From an uncultured Clostridia bacterium (GTDB lineage: Bacteria > Bacillota > Clostridia > Christensenellales > Aristaeellaceae): DNA of 12,477 nucleotides. Each line of letters opens with the position of its first letter. The stretch's first letter is position 1. Shown here one piece after another: positions 1 to 6,034 of this stretch. Both the position numbers and the translations under genes were made by a program. The stretch is from NCBI GenBank assembly GCA_934621485.1, contig CAKTUS010000080.1:1-12477 (forward strand). Direction: 5' to 3'. The notes beneath the pieces were generated by a model. The model did no database searches and was not told the origin of the DNA. It was given only the letters and a program-made list of their open reading frames with translations.

Positions 1-104
1 GTTACTGGGCCTGCCTTGACCCTGACTCTTTCTTGCGGATTCTTTTCGGCTGATTCTTAAATGCTGTTGCCCTGCCGCTCCGGGCTTTGCGCCATGTTTT
101 TCTG

Positions 105-136
105 AAAAAGCTCCCGGCCTGCATCAGGCCGGGAGC
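105..136 (-). terminator. Intrinsic terminator of the YbjN-like gene
   Basis: A perfect 11-bp stem (GCTCCCGGCCT, 110-120, with its complement at 126-136) closes a 5-nt loop. Read leftward it is followed directly by five T residues (105-109), the classic Rho-independent layout. It lies 20 bp beyond the stop codon of the leftward gene at 156-671, so it most likely ends that transcript. Confidence 0.85.
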
Positions 137-155
137 AAAAGCCGGAAGGGCTTGA

Positions 156-671
156 TCATTCAAGCGACTGGATGAGGCCTGCAACCGTGTCGTCGTCCAG
201 CACGGTGAACATATAGTACATCGCGTCACAAACAGGCAGAACACAGTGGTCCTTGTCGATGAACATGTCCATCTCGGCCTGCAGGGTGGAATCGGATTCG
301 TCAAGCACAAATTTGCAAAATTTGTAACCCGCGTTAAGCTTCTGAAGGGTGGAAAGGGTATAGTTCTTGCCGGCCGACACCGTTGCGATGTTCCAGATGC
401 GCAGATCCACTTCATCGTCGTCTTTGTCAAAAATCAGCGTGCAGGCAAGGGAGGAATAATGATTCAGCGTGTAGGAAACCGTCACCCGCTCGTCGCCGTC
501 GTCGTTCGGGCCGGCATAGGTATACTCAATATCCTTTTCATCCAGAAAGCTCAGAAAATTCTGTGTGGAAACCAGCTTGGCGGTCGTTGCGGACGCGTTT
601 GCGGCAAAGGACAGGACCAACACTGCCAGCACGGCGCAGAAAACCAGTTTTTCGGCGAATGAGCGACGCAT
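156..671 (-). CDS. Secreted YbjN-like domain protein
   Basis: A 171-residue protein with an N-terminal signal peptide: basic MRR start, hydrophobic core at about residues 9-24, and a likely signal peptidase I site after ANASA (residue 28). The mature part of about 143 residues is acidic and alternates predicted strands and helices. The segment LQKLNAGYKFCKFVLDESDS followed by an acidic strand resembles the YbjN / type III secretion chaperone-like fold (a helix containing LN..N...FGKF, then a strand). YbjN proteins are mostly cytoplasmic and poorly characterised, so an exported version is somewhat unusual. Ribosome site AGAGAGGG lies just before the ATG. It is monocistronic, with its own promoter (706-735) and terminator (105-136), and diverges from the ACT/UPF0210 operon. 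The function is unknown and the family assignment is by pattern only. Confidence 0.8.
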   Translation of the reverse strand: MRRSFAEKLVFCAVLAVLVLSFAANASATTAKLVSTQNFLSFLDEKDIEYTYAGPNDDGDERVTVSYTLNHYSSLACTLIFDKDDDEVDLRIWNIATVSAGKNYTLSTLQKLNAGYKFCKFVLDESDSTLQAEMDMFIDKDHCVLPVCDAMYYMFTVLDDDTVAGLIQSLE

Positions 672-705
672 ATCAAACCCTCTCTCTGTGGTAAAGCTTT
701 TCTAT

Positions 706-735
706 ATTTTATCATGTTTTCCATCCGCCTGTCAA
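706..735 (-). promoter_or_regulatory. Sigma-A-type promoter for the YbjN-like gene
   Basis: Reading leftward, TTGACA (730-735) is separated by 18 nt from TAAAAT (706-711). The -35 box is perfect and the -10 box is one base off consensus. The start codon of the gene is 34 bp further on. Confidence 0.7.
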
Positions 736-794
736 CGGATGCATACTGTGCGCAACACCCGTTCAAGTTTTTTGGCAAAACCCGCCGCCAGCCA

Positions 795-823
795 TTGACA
801 GCCGTTCTCCGCCGCGTTATGTT
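795..823 (+). promoter_or_regulatory. Sigma-A-type promoter for the ACT/UPF0210/lysA operon
   Basis: TTGACA (795-800) and TATGTT (818-823) are spaced by 17 nt. The transcript would start near position 830 with a leader of about 30 nt carrying the GAAGGAGG ribosome site. It is back to back with the leftward promoter at 706-735; about 60 bp separate the two -35 boxes, enough for a shared regulator, but I see no clear operator palindrome. Confidence 0.6.
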
Positions 824-861
824 ATGGGAGACAAACCAGTTGAAGGAGGCAGCAGGCTGCC

Positions 862-1134
862 ATGAAGAAAGCCCTTGTATCCGTTACCGGTATCGACCGG
901 CCGGGCATCATCGCCCGGGTAAGCACCGCCCTGTTTGAAATGAACCTGAATGTTCTGGAAATCTCCCAAACCATTTTGGACGGCTATTTCACCATGCTGA
1001 TGATTGTGGACATCACTGCCGCCCAGGCCAGCTTCCAGGAGATTGCCGAGCGCATGAACGAAGTAGGCGCGGAGCTGGGCGAAGCCATTTCCATTCAGCG
1101 TACCGATATTTTTGACGCCATGCACCGCATTTAG
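862..1134 (+). CDS. ACT domain-containing protein (UPF0237 family)
   Basis: A single 90-residue ACT domain and nothing else. The first strand and turn read ALVSVTGIDRPGIIARVSTAL, where D-RPGI is the ligand-loop signature of ACT domains, followed by the strand FTMLMIVDI. ACT domains usually bind amino acids and act as regulatory modules. Stand-alone members of this family have no established biochemical role. Ribosome site GAAGGAGG (842-849) lies 12 nt before the ATG. The gene is followed after 12 bp by the UPF0210 gene. This two-gene arrangement is widespread in Firmicutes (for example, neighbouring genes in Streptococcus pneumoniae) and suggests the two products work together. Sensing of an amino acid linked to the downstream decarboxylase is inference. 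Confidence 0.93.
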   Translation: MKKALVSVTGIDRPGIIARVSTALFEMNLNVLEISQTILDGYFTMLMIVDITAAQASFQEIAERMNEVGAELGEAISIQRTDIFDAMHRI

Positions 1135-1146
1135 AGGTAAGAACCA

Positions 1147-2493
1147 ATGATTGAAGTAAATGAAATTCTCCAAACCATGCAGATGGTGCACGAGCAGCAT
1201 TTTGACATTCGCACCATTACCATGGGCATCAGCCTGCTGGACTGCAAAAAGAACACGGATGAGGAAACCGCCGAGGCCGTATATGAAAAAGTGACCCGGC
1301 TGGCCAAAAACCTGGTGCGCGTAGGCTGCGAGCTGGAAAGTGAACTGGGCGTGCCCATTGTGAACAAGCGCATCAGCGTTACGCCCGTGAGCATGATTTC
1401 CGGCGCCAACCCCGTATCCATCGCCATGGCGCTGGACAAGGCGGCCGCTCAGGTGGGGGTCAATTTCATCGGCGGCTTCGGCGCGCTGATGCACAAGGGC
1501 GCCACCCAGGCGGAGGAAACCCTGCTGGAGGCCATGCCTCAGGTGTTTGCCCAAACCGAGCGCCTGTGCGGCAGCGTGAACGTGGGCTCCACCCGCAGCG
1601 GCATCAACATGGACGCCGTGCGCAAAATGGGCCAGGTCATTAAGGAAACCGCCCGGCTCACCGCCGATAGCGACGGCTTTGGCTGCGCCAAAATCGTGGT
1701 GTTTGCAAACGCCGTGGAGGACAACCCCTTCATGGCCGGCGCCTTTCACGGCATAGGCGAGCCGGAGTGCGTGGTCAATGTGGGCGTCAGCGGCCCCGGC
1801 GTGGTGCAGCGCGCCCTGAAGGAAGTGCATGGCCAGCCCTTCGATGTGCTGGCAGAGTGCATTAAGCGCACGGCTTTCAAAATTACCCGCGTGGGCGAGC
1901 TGGTGGCGCAGGAGGCGGCCAAGCGCCTGGGCGTGCCCTACGGCATTGTGGACCTGTCTCTGGCCCCCACCCCTGCCCGCGGCGACAGCGTGGCCTACAT
2001 TCTGAGCGAAATGGGCCTGGAAATGGCCGGCGCGCCCGGCACCACCGCGGCCCTGGCGCTGCTGAACGATATGGTGAAAAAAGGTGGAGTCATGGCGTCC
2101 AGCCATGTGGGCGGTCTAAGCGGCGCGTTTATTCCCGTCAGCGAGGATATCGGCATGATTGAGGCGGCCCAGGCGCGCTGCCTCACCCTTGAAAAGCTGG
2201 AAGCCATGACCTGCGTATGCTCCGTGGGACTGGACATGATTGCCATTCCCGGCGACACCTCCGCCAATACCATTGCCGGTATTATTGCCGACGAAGCCGC
2301 CATCGGCATGGTCAATAACAAAACCACCGCCGTGCGCGTTATTCCCGCGCCGGGGAAAAAAGCGGGCGATACCGTGAATTTCGGCGGTTTGTTTGGCTAT
2401 GCGCCCATCATGCCGGTCAATACCGCCTGCAACGACGAGTTTATTCAGCGCGGCGGTCGGATTCCTGCGCCGCTGCACAGCCTGCGCAATTAA
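1147..2493 (+). CDS. UPF0210 / DUF711 family protein (PFL-like fold)
   Basis: A 448-residue protein, the usual full length of this family. Diagnostic stretches are FDIRTITMGISLLDC near residues 19-33, the glycine-rich VNFIGGFGALMHKG near 103-116, and CGSVNVGSTRSGINMDAV near 139-156. Structural work on family members showed a barrel related to pyruvate formate-lyase, but they lack the C-terminal glycyl-radical motif. I see no such motif here either, so radical chemistry should not be assumed. Cytosolic, with no signal or membrane segment. Ribosome site AGAGG (1133-1137) lies 9 nt from the ATG and overlaps the end of the ACT gene, indicating translational coupling. The enzymatic activity of the family is unknown. 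Confidence 0.95.
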   Translation: MIEVNEILQTMQMVHEQHFDIRTITMGISLLDCKKNTDEETAEAVYEKVTRLAKNLVRVGCELESELGVPIVNKRISVTPVSMISGANPVSIAMALDKAAAQVGVNFIGGFGALMHKGATQAEETLLEAMPQVFAQTERLCGSVNVGSTRSGINMDAVRKMGQVIKETARLTADSDGFGCAKIVVFANAVEDNPFMAGAFHGIGEPECVVNVGVSGPGVVQRALKEVHGQPFDVLAECIKRTAFKITRVGELVAQEAAKRLGVPYGIVDLSLAPTPARGDSVAYILSEMGLEMAGAPGTTAALALLNDMVKKGGVMASSHVGGLSGAFIPVSEDIGMIEAAQARCLTLEKLEAMTCVCSVGLDMIAIPGDTSANTIAGIIADEAAIGMVNNKTTAVRVIPAPGKKAGDTVNFGGLFGYAPIMPVNTACNDEFIQRGGRIPAPLHSLRN

Positions 2494-2509
2494 CGAGGGA
2501 GGATTTCCC

Positions 2510-3802
2510 ATGCCCAATTTTTCTTTACCCGACCAGGTGTTTCAAAACGCCGCGGAACAGTTTTCCACTCCCTTTCACCTGTATGACGAACGCGGAATCC
2601 GGCAAACCGCCCGCGCTCTGAAGGCTGCGTTTTCCGGCGTGCCGGAGTTTCGGGAATACTTTGCGGTGAAAGCGCTTCCCAACCCGTCTGTCCTGCGGAT
2701 TTTGCGCGAGGAGGGCTGCGGCGTGGACTGCGCCAGCCTGACCGAGCTGATGCTGGCGGACGCCTGCGGCTTTCACGGGCCGGATATCATGTTCAGCGCC
2801 AACGACGTGCCCCCGGAGGAATTTCGTCTGGCGCGCCGGTTGGGCGCCTATGTGAACCTGGATGACCTGACCCATGTGGAGCTGCTGCGTGAAAACGGCG
2901 GCGTTCCCGAGGAAATTTGCCTGCGTTTCAACCCGGGCGGGCTGTTCCTGATTGGCAATACCATCATGGGCGATCCGGGTCAAGCCAAGTTTGGCATGAC
3001 CCGCCCGCAGCTTTCTCAGGCGCTGAAAAAGCTGAAAGGCTATGGCGCCAAGCGCTTCGGCCTGCACAGCTTTTTAAGCAGCAACACCACCGATCCCGCC
3101 TATTATCCCACCCTGGCGCAGCTGCTGTTTGACACCGGCCGCGAACTGATGGAGGAAACCGGCATGCTCCTTTCCTTCGTCAACCTGTCCGGCGGCATTG
3201 GGATTCCCTACCGCCCGGAAGAAAAGGCGGCGGATATTCAGGCCATCGGCCAGGGCGTAGCGGAGCGCTATCACCATTCGCTCACGCAAAGGGGAATCCA
3301 TGGCGTTGCTATCAAAACCGAATTGGGCCGCTATATGACCGGCCCCAACGGCTGGCTGGTGACCCATGTGCTGAGCGAAAAGCACACTCACAAGCACTAT
3401 GTGGGGCTGGACGCCAGCGCCTGCGACCTGATGCGCCCCGCCATGTACGGCGCCTACCACCACATCACCCTGCCCGGCAAGGAAAGCCTGCCCCACGACG
3501 ACATTGCGGACGTAACCGGCAGCTTGTGCGAAAACAATGACAAGTTTGCCGTAGATCGCCCTCTGCCCCGGCCCCAGGCAGGCGACCTGCTGGTCATTCA
3601 CGACACGGGAGCCCATGGGCTGAGCATGGGCTATAACTACAATGGCAAGCTGCGCTGCAAGGAAGTGCTGTATTGCCAGGACGGTTCTTTCCGGCTGATA
3701 CGCCGGGCCGAGGAGCCGCGGGACTATTTTGCCACGCTGGATATGGACCCGGTTTGGAACCAACTGTTTTCCAAGAGCGAAAAGGAATCCAAGAGATGCT
3801 GA
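2510..3802 (+). CDS. lysA: LysA-type PLP decarboxylase (probable diaminopimelate decarboxylase)
   Basis: A 430-residue fold-type III PLP enzyme. It would convert meso-diaminopimelate to lysine in the cytosol if it is a true LysA. Visible features: PLP lysine in YFAVKALPNPSV (Lys54), GVDCASLTEL after it, glycine-rich NLSGGIGIPYRPEE, and the C-terminal pair GSLCENNDKF (Cys340) and DTGAHGLSMGYNYNG, matching the GPLCES-D and DAGAYG-M-S-YN motifs of the family. Departures from the textbook enzyme: EPGR is ELGR (residues 271-274), and the HIGSQ region is HSFLSSNT. The same variant is common among clostridial and spirochaete proteins annotated as diaminopimelate decarboxylase. Start chosen at the ATG with GAGGGAGG 7 nt upstream; upstream in-frame ATGs lie inside UPF0210. 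The gap to UPF0210 is 16 bp. Substrate confidence is moderate. Confidence 0.88.
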   Translation: MPNFSLPDQVFQNAAEQFSTPFHLYDERGIRQTARALKAAFSGVPEFREYFAVKALPNPSVLRILREEGCGVDCASLTELMLADACGFHGPDIMFSANDVPPEEFRLARRLGAYVNLDDLTHVELLRENGGVPEEICLRFNPGGLFLIGNTIMGDPGQAKFGMTRPQLSQALKKLKGYGAKRFGLHSFLSSNTTDPAYYPTLAQLLFDTGRELMEETGMLLSFVNLSGGIGIPYRPEEKAADIQAIGQGVAERYHHSLTQRGIHGVAIKTELGRYMTGPNGWLVTHVLSEKHTHKHYVGLDASACDLMRPAMYGAYHHITLPGKESLPHDDIADVTGSLCENNDKFAVDRPLPRPQAGDLLVIHDTGAHGLSMGYNYNGKLRCKEVLYCQDGSFRLIRRAEEPRDYFATLDMDPVWNQLFSKSEKESKRC

Positions 3803-3857
3803 GGTACGCTCGTTGAGAAGCGGCCGTTTTCCAGTCGTTGGTTTAGACGGCGGCTGG

Positions 3858-3901
3858 AAAAACGGCTGAACGGCTGCGCAATGCGCAGCCGTTCAGGTTT
3901 T
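3858..3901. terminator. Bidirectional intrinsic terminator between convergent genes
   Basis: A perfect 14-bp stem (3866-3879 with 3883-3896) and 3-nt loop lie between the rightward lysA-like gene and the leftward spore-protein gene. Read leftward the stem is followed by CCG and five T residues (3858-3862); read rightward by GTTTT. An overlapping alternative hairpin (3823-3834 pairing with 3854-3866, one bulged A) shares the last stem base and may compete or add to it. Efficient termination is more likely for the leftward transcript. Confidence 0.8.
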
Positions 3902-3905
3902 GGGG

Positions 3906-4130
3906 TTACTTCTGAGCGCCGCTCATGGCACGCTCGGCGTTTTCAATCAGCCGCTTGACCATGTAGCCGCCAATGTAGCCGGCCTGACGGCTGGGCAGGT
4001 CGCCATTGTAGCCCTGCTTCAGGTTGATGCCAAGCTCGTTGGCAATTTCAAATTTCATATTGTTCAAAGCCTGCTTGGCTTCGGGGACCATGGTGCGCTG
4101 GGTGTTGCCGCTCTGCTGATTCTGATACAT
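3906..4130 (-). CDS. Alpha/beta-type small acid-soluble spore protein
   Basis: A 74-residue DNA-binding protein that would coat and protect spore DNA in the forespore. The helix KQALNNMKFEIANELGI carries the germination protease (GPR) recognition site, with expected cleavage between Glu28 and Ile29. The second conserved block is YNGDLPSRQAGYIGGYMVKRLIE, corresponding to the SR-G-VGG--(T/V)KR signature of the family; the GYMVK ending is the clostridial style. The ribosome site (GAGGTGAAGG) precedes the ATG closely. It is the second gene of a two-gene unit, 33 bp after its paralogue, with the terminator just beyond its stop. The pair is about 60% identical by eye. Confidence 0.95.
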   Translation of the reverse strand: MYQNQQSGNTQRTMVPEAKQALNNMKFEIANELGINLKQGYNGDLPSRQAGYIGGYMVKRLIENAERAMSGAQK

Positions 4131-4163
4131 TTTTCCTTCACCTCATCCATGATTTAGGGGGAG

Positions 4164-4394
4164 TTAGCGCTGGGGAGCGTTGTTGGCCATTTGCTTTTCC
4201 GCCTGCTCAATGAGCTTTTTGACCATGTACCCGCCCACATAGCCGTTTTCCCGGGAGCTCAGGTCGCCGTTGTAGCCTTGCTTGAAGTTGATGCCCAGTT
4301 CTCTGGCGATCTCATACTTCATGTTGTCCAATGCGGCGCGCGCCTGAGGCAGCTCGGGTCGGTTGCTGCGGCCGGTGTTTTGCTGGTTTGCCAT
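4164..4394 (-). CDS. Alpha/beta-type small acid-soluble spore protein
   Basis: A 76-residue paralogue of the next gene, with the same GPR site (MKYEIARELG, cleavage between Glu28 and Ile29) and DNA-binding block SSRENGYVGGYMVKKLIEQAE. The reading frame stays open 29 codons further upstream, but the start is placed at the ATG preceded by AGGAGGTGA with a 7-nt spacer; the extra residues do not resemble the family. First gene of the spore-protein unit, preceded by a possible sigma-G promoter. It diverges from rplJ-rplL. Confidence 0.95.
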   Translation of the reverse strand: MANQQNTGRSNRPELPQARAALDNMKYEIARELGINFKQGYNGDLSSRENGYVGGYMVKKLIEQAEKQMANNAPQR

Positions 4395-4426
4395 TTGTCG
4401 TTCACCTCCTCCAATCGGTTCATGGC

Positions 4427-4453
4427 TATTTTGACCCCGGGCGAAGAAAATAC
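4427..4453 (-). promoter_or_regulatory. Possible sigma-G (forespore) promoter for the spore-protein genes
   Basis: Reading leftward, GTATTT (4448-4453) is followed after 14 nt by CAAAATA (4427-4433). This partly matches the sigma-F/sigma-G pattern (G-AT- at -35 and CATnnTA at -10), with one mismatch in the -10 and a slightly short spacer. No sigma-A promoter is evident here, and spore-protein genes of this type are normally transcribed by sigma-G. Confidence 0.45.
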
Positions 4454-4515
4454 GCTGCCAACTGTTGTCTTGGTAAAACAAGAAAAATTCGCCTGCTAAA
4501 AGAGCACGAAATTGC

Positions 4516-4544
4516 TTGACAGACGAAAAGAAAGCCGCTATAAT
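4516..4544 (+). promoter_or_regulatory. Strong sigma-A promoter of the rplJ-rplL operon
   Basis: TTGACA (4516-4521) and TATAAT (4539-4544) both match consensus perfectly with the optimal 17-nt spacing, as expected for a highly expressed ribosomal protein operon. The transcript would begin near 4551, immediately upstream of the L10 leader. Confidence 0.92.
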
Positions 4545-4550
4545 AGTGGT

Positions 4551-4690
4551 CGATTCTTTGGAAACCTATGCCGAAGACAGCGGGTTGGCTGTGAAAACAG
4601 CCATAAAACCATTCCCGCCGAGGTGTAAGGCGGGAGAAATCCCCTGCGACATGTTCGCCCTTGCGCCTGCAAGGGTTTTCTTTTTGGAAT
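4551..4690 (+). ncRNA. Ribosomal protein L10 leader (autoregulatory RNA)
   Basis: The 5' untranslated region carries the hallmark of the L10(L12)4-binding leader of Firmicutes. GCCGAAGACAGCGGG (4569-4583) and CCCGCCGAGGT (4615-4625) form the GCGGG/CCCGC stem with the kink sequences GAAGACAG and GCCGAGGT. Inside lies a second stem, GGCTGT/ACAGCC, with a short A-rich loop. In characterised examples excess L10-L12 complex binds here and lowers expression. The element ends in an intrinsic attenuator hairpin (4658-4685), so control is probably by premature termination. Identified by motif and context, without a covariance search. Confidence 0.88.
4658..4685 (+). terminator. Attenuator in the L10 leader
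   Basis: A 7-bp stem CCCTTGC/GCAAGGG with a 4-nt loop (4658-4675) is followed by TTTTCTTTTT. It lies between the L10-binding structure and the rplJ ribosome site, 38 bp before the start codon, so it can stop transcription before the genes are reached. Confidence 0.85.
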
Positions 4691-4723
4691 CGGCAGATTT
4701 TCAAAAAGGAGGTGCAACCCCAA

Positions 4724-5242
4724 ATGAGCAAGAACCTGGAGATGAAAAAGCAGGTCGTCAGCGACATCGTGAAGAAGTTTCAGGATGCCCAGAGCGTAGT
4801 CATCGTGAAGTACAGCGGCCTGACCGTGGAACAGGTAACCGGTCTGCGCGCGCAGTTCCGTGCCAATGGCGTTGACTACTGCGTGCTGAAGAACACGCTG
4901 GTTCGCCGCGCGTTGCATGAGCTGAACATCGAGGGCCTGGACGACGTGCTGAACGGCCCGTCCGCGTTCGCTTTCGGTATGAATGATCCCGTAAGCCCCG
5001 CGAAGATCCTGAACGACTTCATCAACAAGGACAAGACCAATGCGCTGGAAATGAAGGCCGGTCTGCTCGGCAACGAGCTGATGGACGCCGCTCAGATCAA
5101 GGCGCTGGCCGAAGTGCCCAGCCGCGAAGTGCTGCTGGCCCGCCTGCTTGGCAGCCTGCAGAGCAGCATTGCCAGCTTTGTGCGCGTTCTGGATGCAATC
5201 GCAAAGAAGAACGGCGAAGGCGCTCCTGCCGAGGAAGCGTAA
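4724..5242 (+). CDS. rplJ: 50S ribosomal protein L10
   Basis: A 172-residue protein of normal L10 length. It forms the base of the ribosomal stalk, binding 23S rRNA with its N-terminal domain and L7/L12 dimers with its C-terminal helix. Characteristic segments are the basic N-terminus KNLEMKKQVVSDIV, the strand SVVIVKYSGLTVEQVTGLR, and DYCVLKNTLVRRAL (rRNA-contacting region). The C-terminal helix SIASFVRVLDAIAKKN is the L12-docking region. The frame is open further upstream into the attenuator, but AAAGGAGGTG 11 nt before the ATG at 4724 fixes the start. First gene of a two-gene operon with rplL, under the L10 leader. In many Firmicutes rplK-rplA precede this gene; here spore-protein genes do. 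Confidence 0.98.
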   Translation: MSKNLEMKKQVVSDIVKKFQDAQSVVIVKYSGLTVEQVTGLRAQFRANGVDYCVLKNTLVRRALHELNIEGLDDVLNGPSAFAFGMNDPVSPAKILNDFINKDKTNALEMKAGLLGNELMDAAQIKALAEVPSREVLLARLLGSLQSSIASFVRVLDAIAKKNGEGAPAEEA

Positions 5243-5296
5243 GCTGCTTTTATCCCCCATCTGAAAAAATATTGAAAGCGAATGGAGGCTATTCAA

Positions 5297-5668
5297 ATGA
5301 CTCACGAGGAATTTATTGCCGAGATCGAAAAAATGTCTGTGCTTGAGCTGAACGATCTGGTGAAGGCTCTGGAAGAGAAGTTCGGCGTGTCCGCCGCCGC
5401 TGCCGTTGTGGCCATGCCTGGCGCTGCTGGCGCTGCTGCCGCCGCTGAAGAAGAAAAGACCGAGTTCGACGCTATCCTGAAGGAAGCCGGCTCCGAGAAG
5501 ATCAAGGTCATCAAGGTCATCCGCGAGCTGACCGGTCTGGGCCTGAAGGAAGCCAAGGACTTCGTGGAATCCGCTCCCAAGACCATCAAGGAAGCCGCTT
5601 CCAAGGAAGAGTGCGAAACCATCAAGGCCAAGCTGGCCGAAGTGGGCGCCACCGTCGAAATCAAGTAA
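5297..5668 (+). CDS. rplL: 50S ribosomal protein L7/L12
   Basis: A 123-residue stalk protein that recruits translation factor GTPases. Domains in order: N-terminal dimerisation helices (residues 1-30), a flexible alanine-rich hinge (about 33-52), and the compact C-terminal domain EFDAILKEAGSEKIKVIKVI, then GLGLKEAKDFVESAP, the factor-binding surface. An in-frame ATG at 5282 is rejected because GGAGG at 5284-5288 sits 8 nt before the ATG at 5297, and the conserved protein begins there. The gap to rplJ is 54 bp with no promoter seen, so the two are cotranscribed. A strong hairpin follows. The usual downstream neighbour rpoB is absent. Confidence 0.98.
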   Translation: MTHEEFIAEIEKMSVLELNDLVKALEEKFGVSAAAAVVAMPGAAGAAAAAEEEKTEFDAILKEAGSEKIKVIKVIRELTGLGLKEAKDFVESAPKTIKEAASKEECETIKAKLAEVGATVEIK

Positions 5669-5683
5669 TTTTGATAAGACAAG

Positions 5684-5720
5684 AACTCCCCTCTCTGCGT
5701 TGCGGAGAGGGGAGTTTAGT
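5684..5720 (+). terminator. Terminator of rplJ-rplL; first copy of a duplicated hairpin
   Basis: Stem 5684-5698 pairs with 5702-5716 (15 bp including one T-G wobble) around a GTT loop, and is followed by TTAGTT, a modest T tract. It begins 16 bp after the rplL stop and is the obvious transcript end. Positions 5685-5717 recur almost unchanged (31 of 33) at 5927-5959, on the other side of the repeat element. Confidence 0.8.
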
Positions 5721-5926
5721 TCGTCCAAAAAGCTCGCCAGGCGGCGAGCTTTTCTGCCGAGAAGCGCTCTTTGCCTGCTCGCCTGCGGCTCGCCGGACGG
5801 CAAAGAGCGTAAGGAAAGCCTTGCTGCGCAAGGCAGCCGAAACCGACTTACACGCCGCCGGTTTCGGAATGAAAATCGAAGGGCTGCGGCCCTCCGATAC
5901 CTCTCAGGGGTTTTTCGACACTCTGG
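5718..5926 (+). repeat. Five-hairpin intergenic repeat element, complete copy
   Basis: About 209 bp composed almost entirely of five consecutive stem-loops. H1: AAAAGCTCGCC, 5728-5738 with 5743-5753, terminator-like with trailing T residues. H2: CGCTCTTTGCC, 5765-5775 with 5799-5809. H3: GCCTTGC, 5818-5824 with 5828-5834. H4: CCGAAACCG, 5837-5845 with 5859-5867. H5: ATCGAAGGG, 5875-5883 with 5890-5898, one mismatch. The right terminus reads TTTTTCGACACTCTGG. It matches the copy at 7981-8356 over its whole length apart from an insertion there, and the partial copy at 12406-12477, including 30 identical bases in H1-H2. Open frames crossing it are not genes. It is framed by two copies of one hairpin. 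Confidence 0.9.
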
Positions 5927-5959
5927 ACTCCCCTCTCTGCGTTGCAGAGAGGGGAATTT
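5927..5959 (+). repeat. Second copy of the rplL terminator hairpin
   Basis: Thirty-one of 33 bases match 5685-5717 in direct orientation, including the GTT loop. A 12-bp stem (5929-5940 with 5944-5955) is perfect here because one difference turns the T-G wobble of the first copy into T-A. A short ATTTC tail follows. It may act as a back-up terminator. Confidence 0.85.
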
Positions 5960-6000
5960 CTATTGCACGTTTTAACAAAAAGCACCGGTGGACCAGCCGG

Positions 6001-6034
6001 CTCCAAAACCCGCCTGGCAGCGAGCTTTTGGGGA
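6001..6034 (-). repeat. Possible degenerate, inverted left end of the repeat element
   Basis: Read leftward this stretch contains CCAAAAGCTCGC followed after two bases by CAGGCGG. The same words occur in H1 of the element at 5725-5744 in the other orientation. It forms its own 8-bp hairpin (6001-6008 with 6026-6033). The match is short, so it could be a decayed fragment or chance. Confidence 0.35.

Noticed and set aside
3..53. Possible end of a rightward gene entering from the left (reading YWACLDPDSFLRILFG then stop)
   Set aside because: A second frame is also open up to position 60, and 17 codons without homology cannot decide between them.
817..2106. A 429-codon leftward open frame opposite the ACT/UPF0210 genes
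   Set aside because: It is antisense to well-identified genes, rich in His, Gly, Ala and Gln as expected from the complement of GC-rich coding DNA, and has no recognisable domain.
4661..4723. Longer N-terminus for L10 starting at 4661
   Set aside because: It would place the start inside the attenuator hairpin; the strong ribosome site and family alignment support 4724.
4538..5803. A 421-codon leftward open frame opposite rplJ-rplL
   Set aside because: It covers two certain ribosomal protein genes, their leader and terminator; composition is antisense-like and no ribosome site or family is seen.
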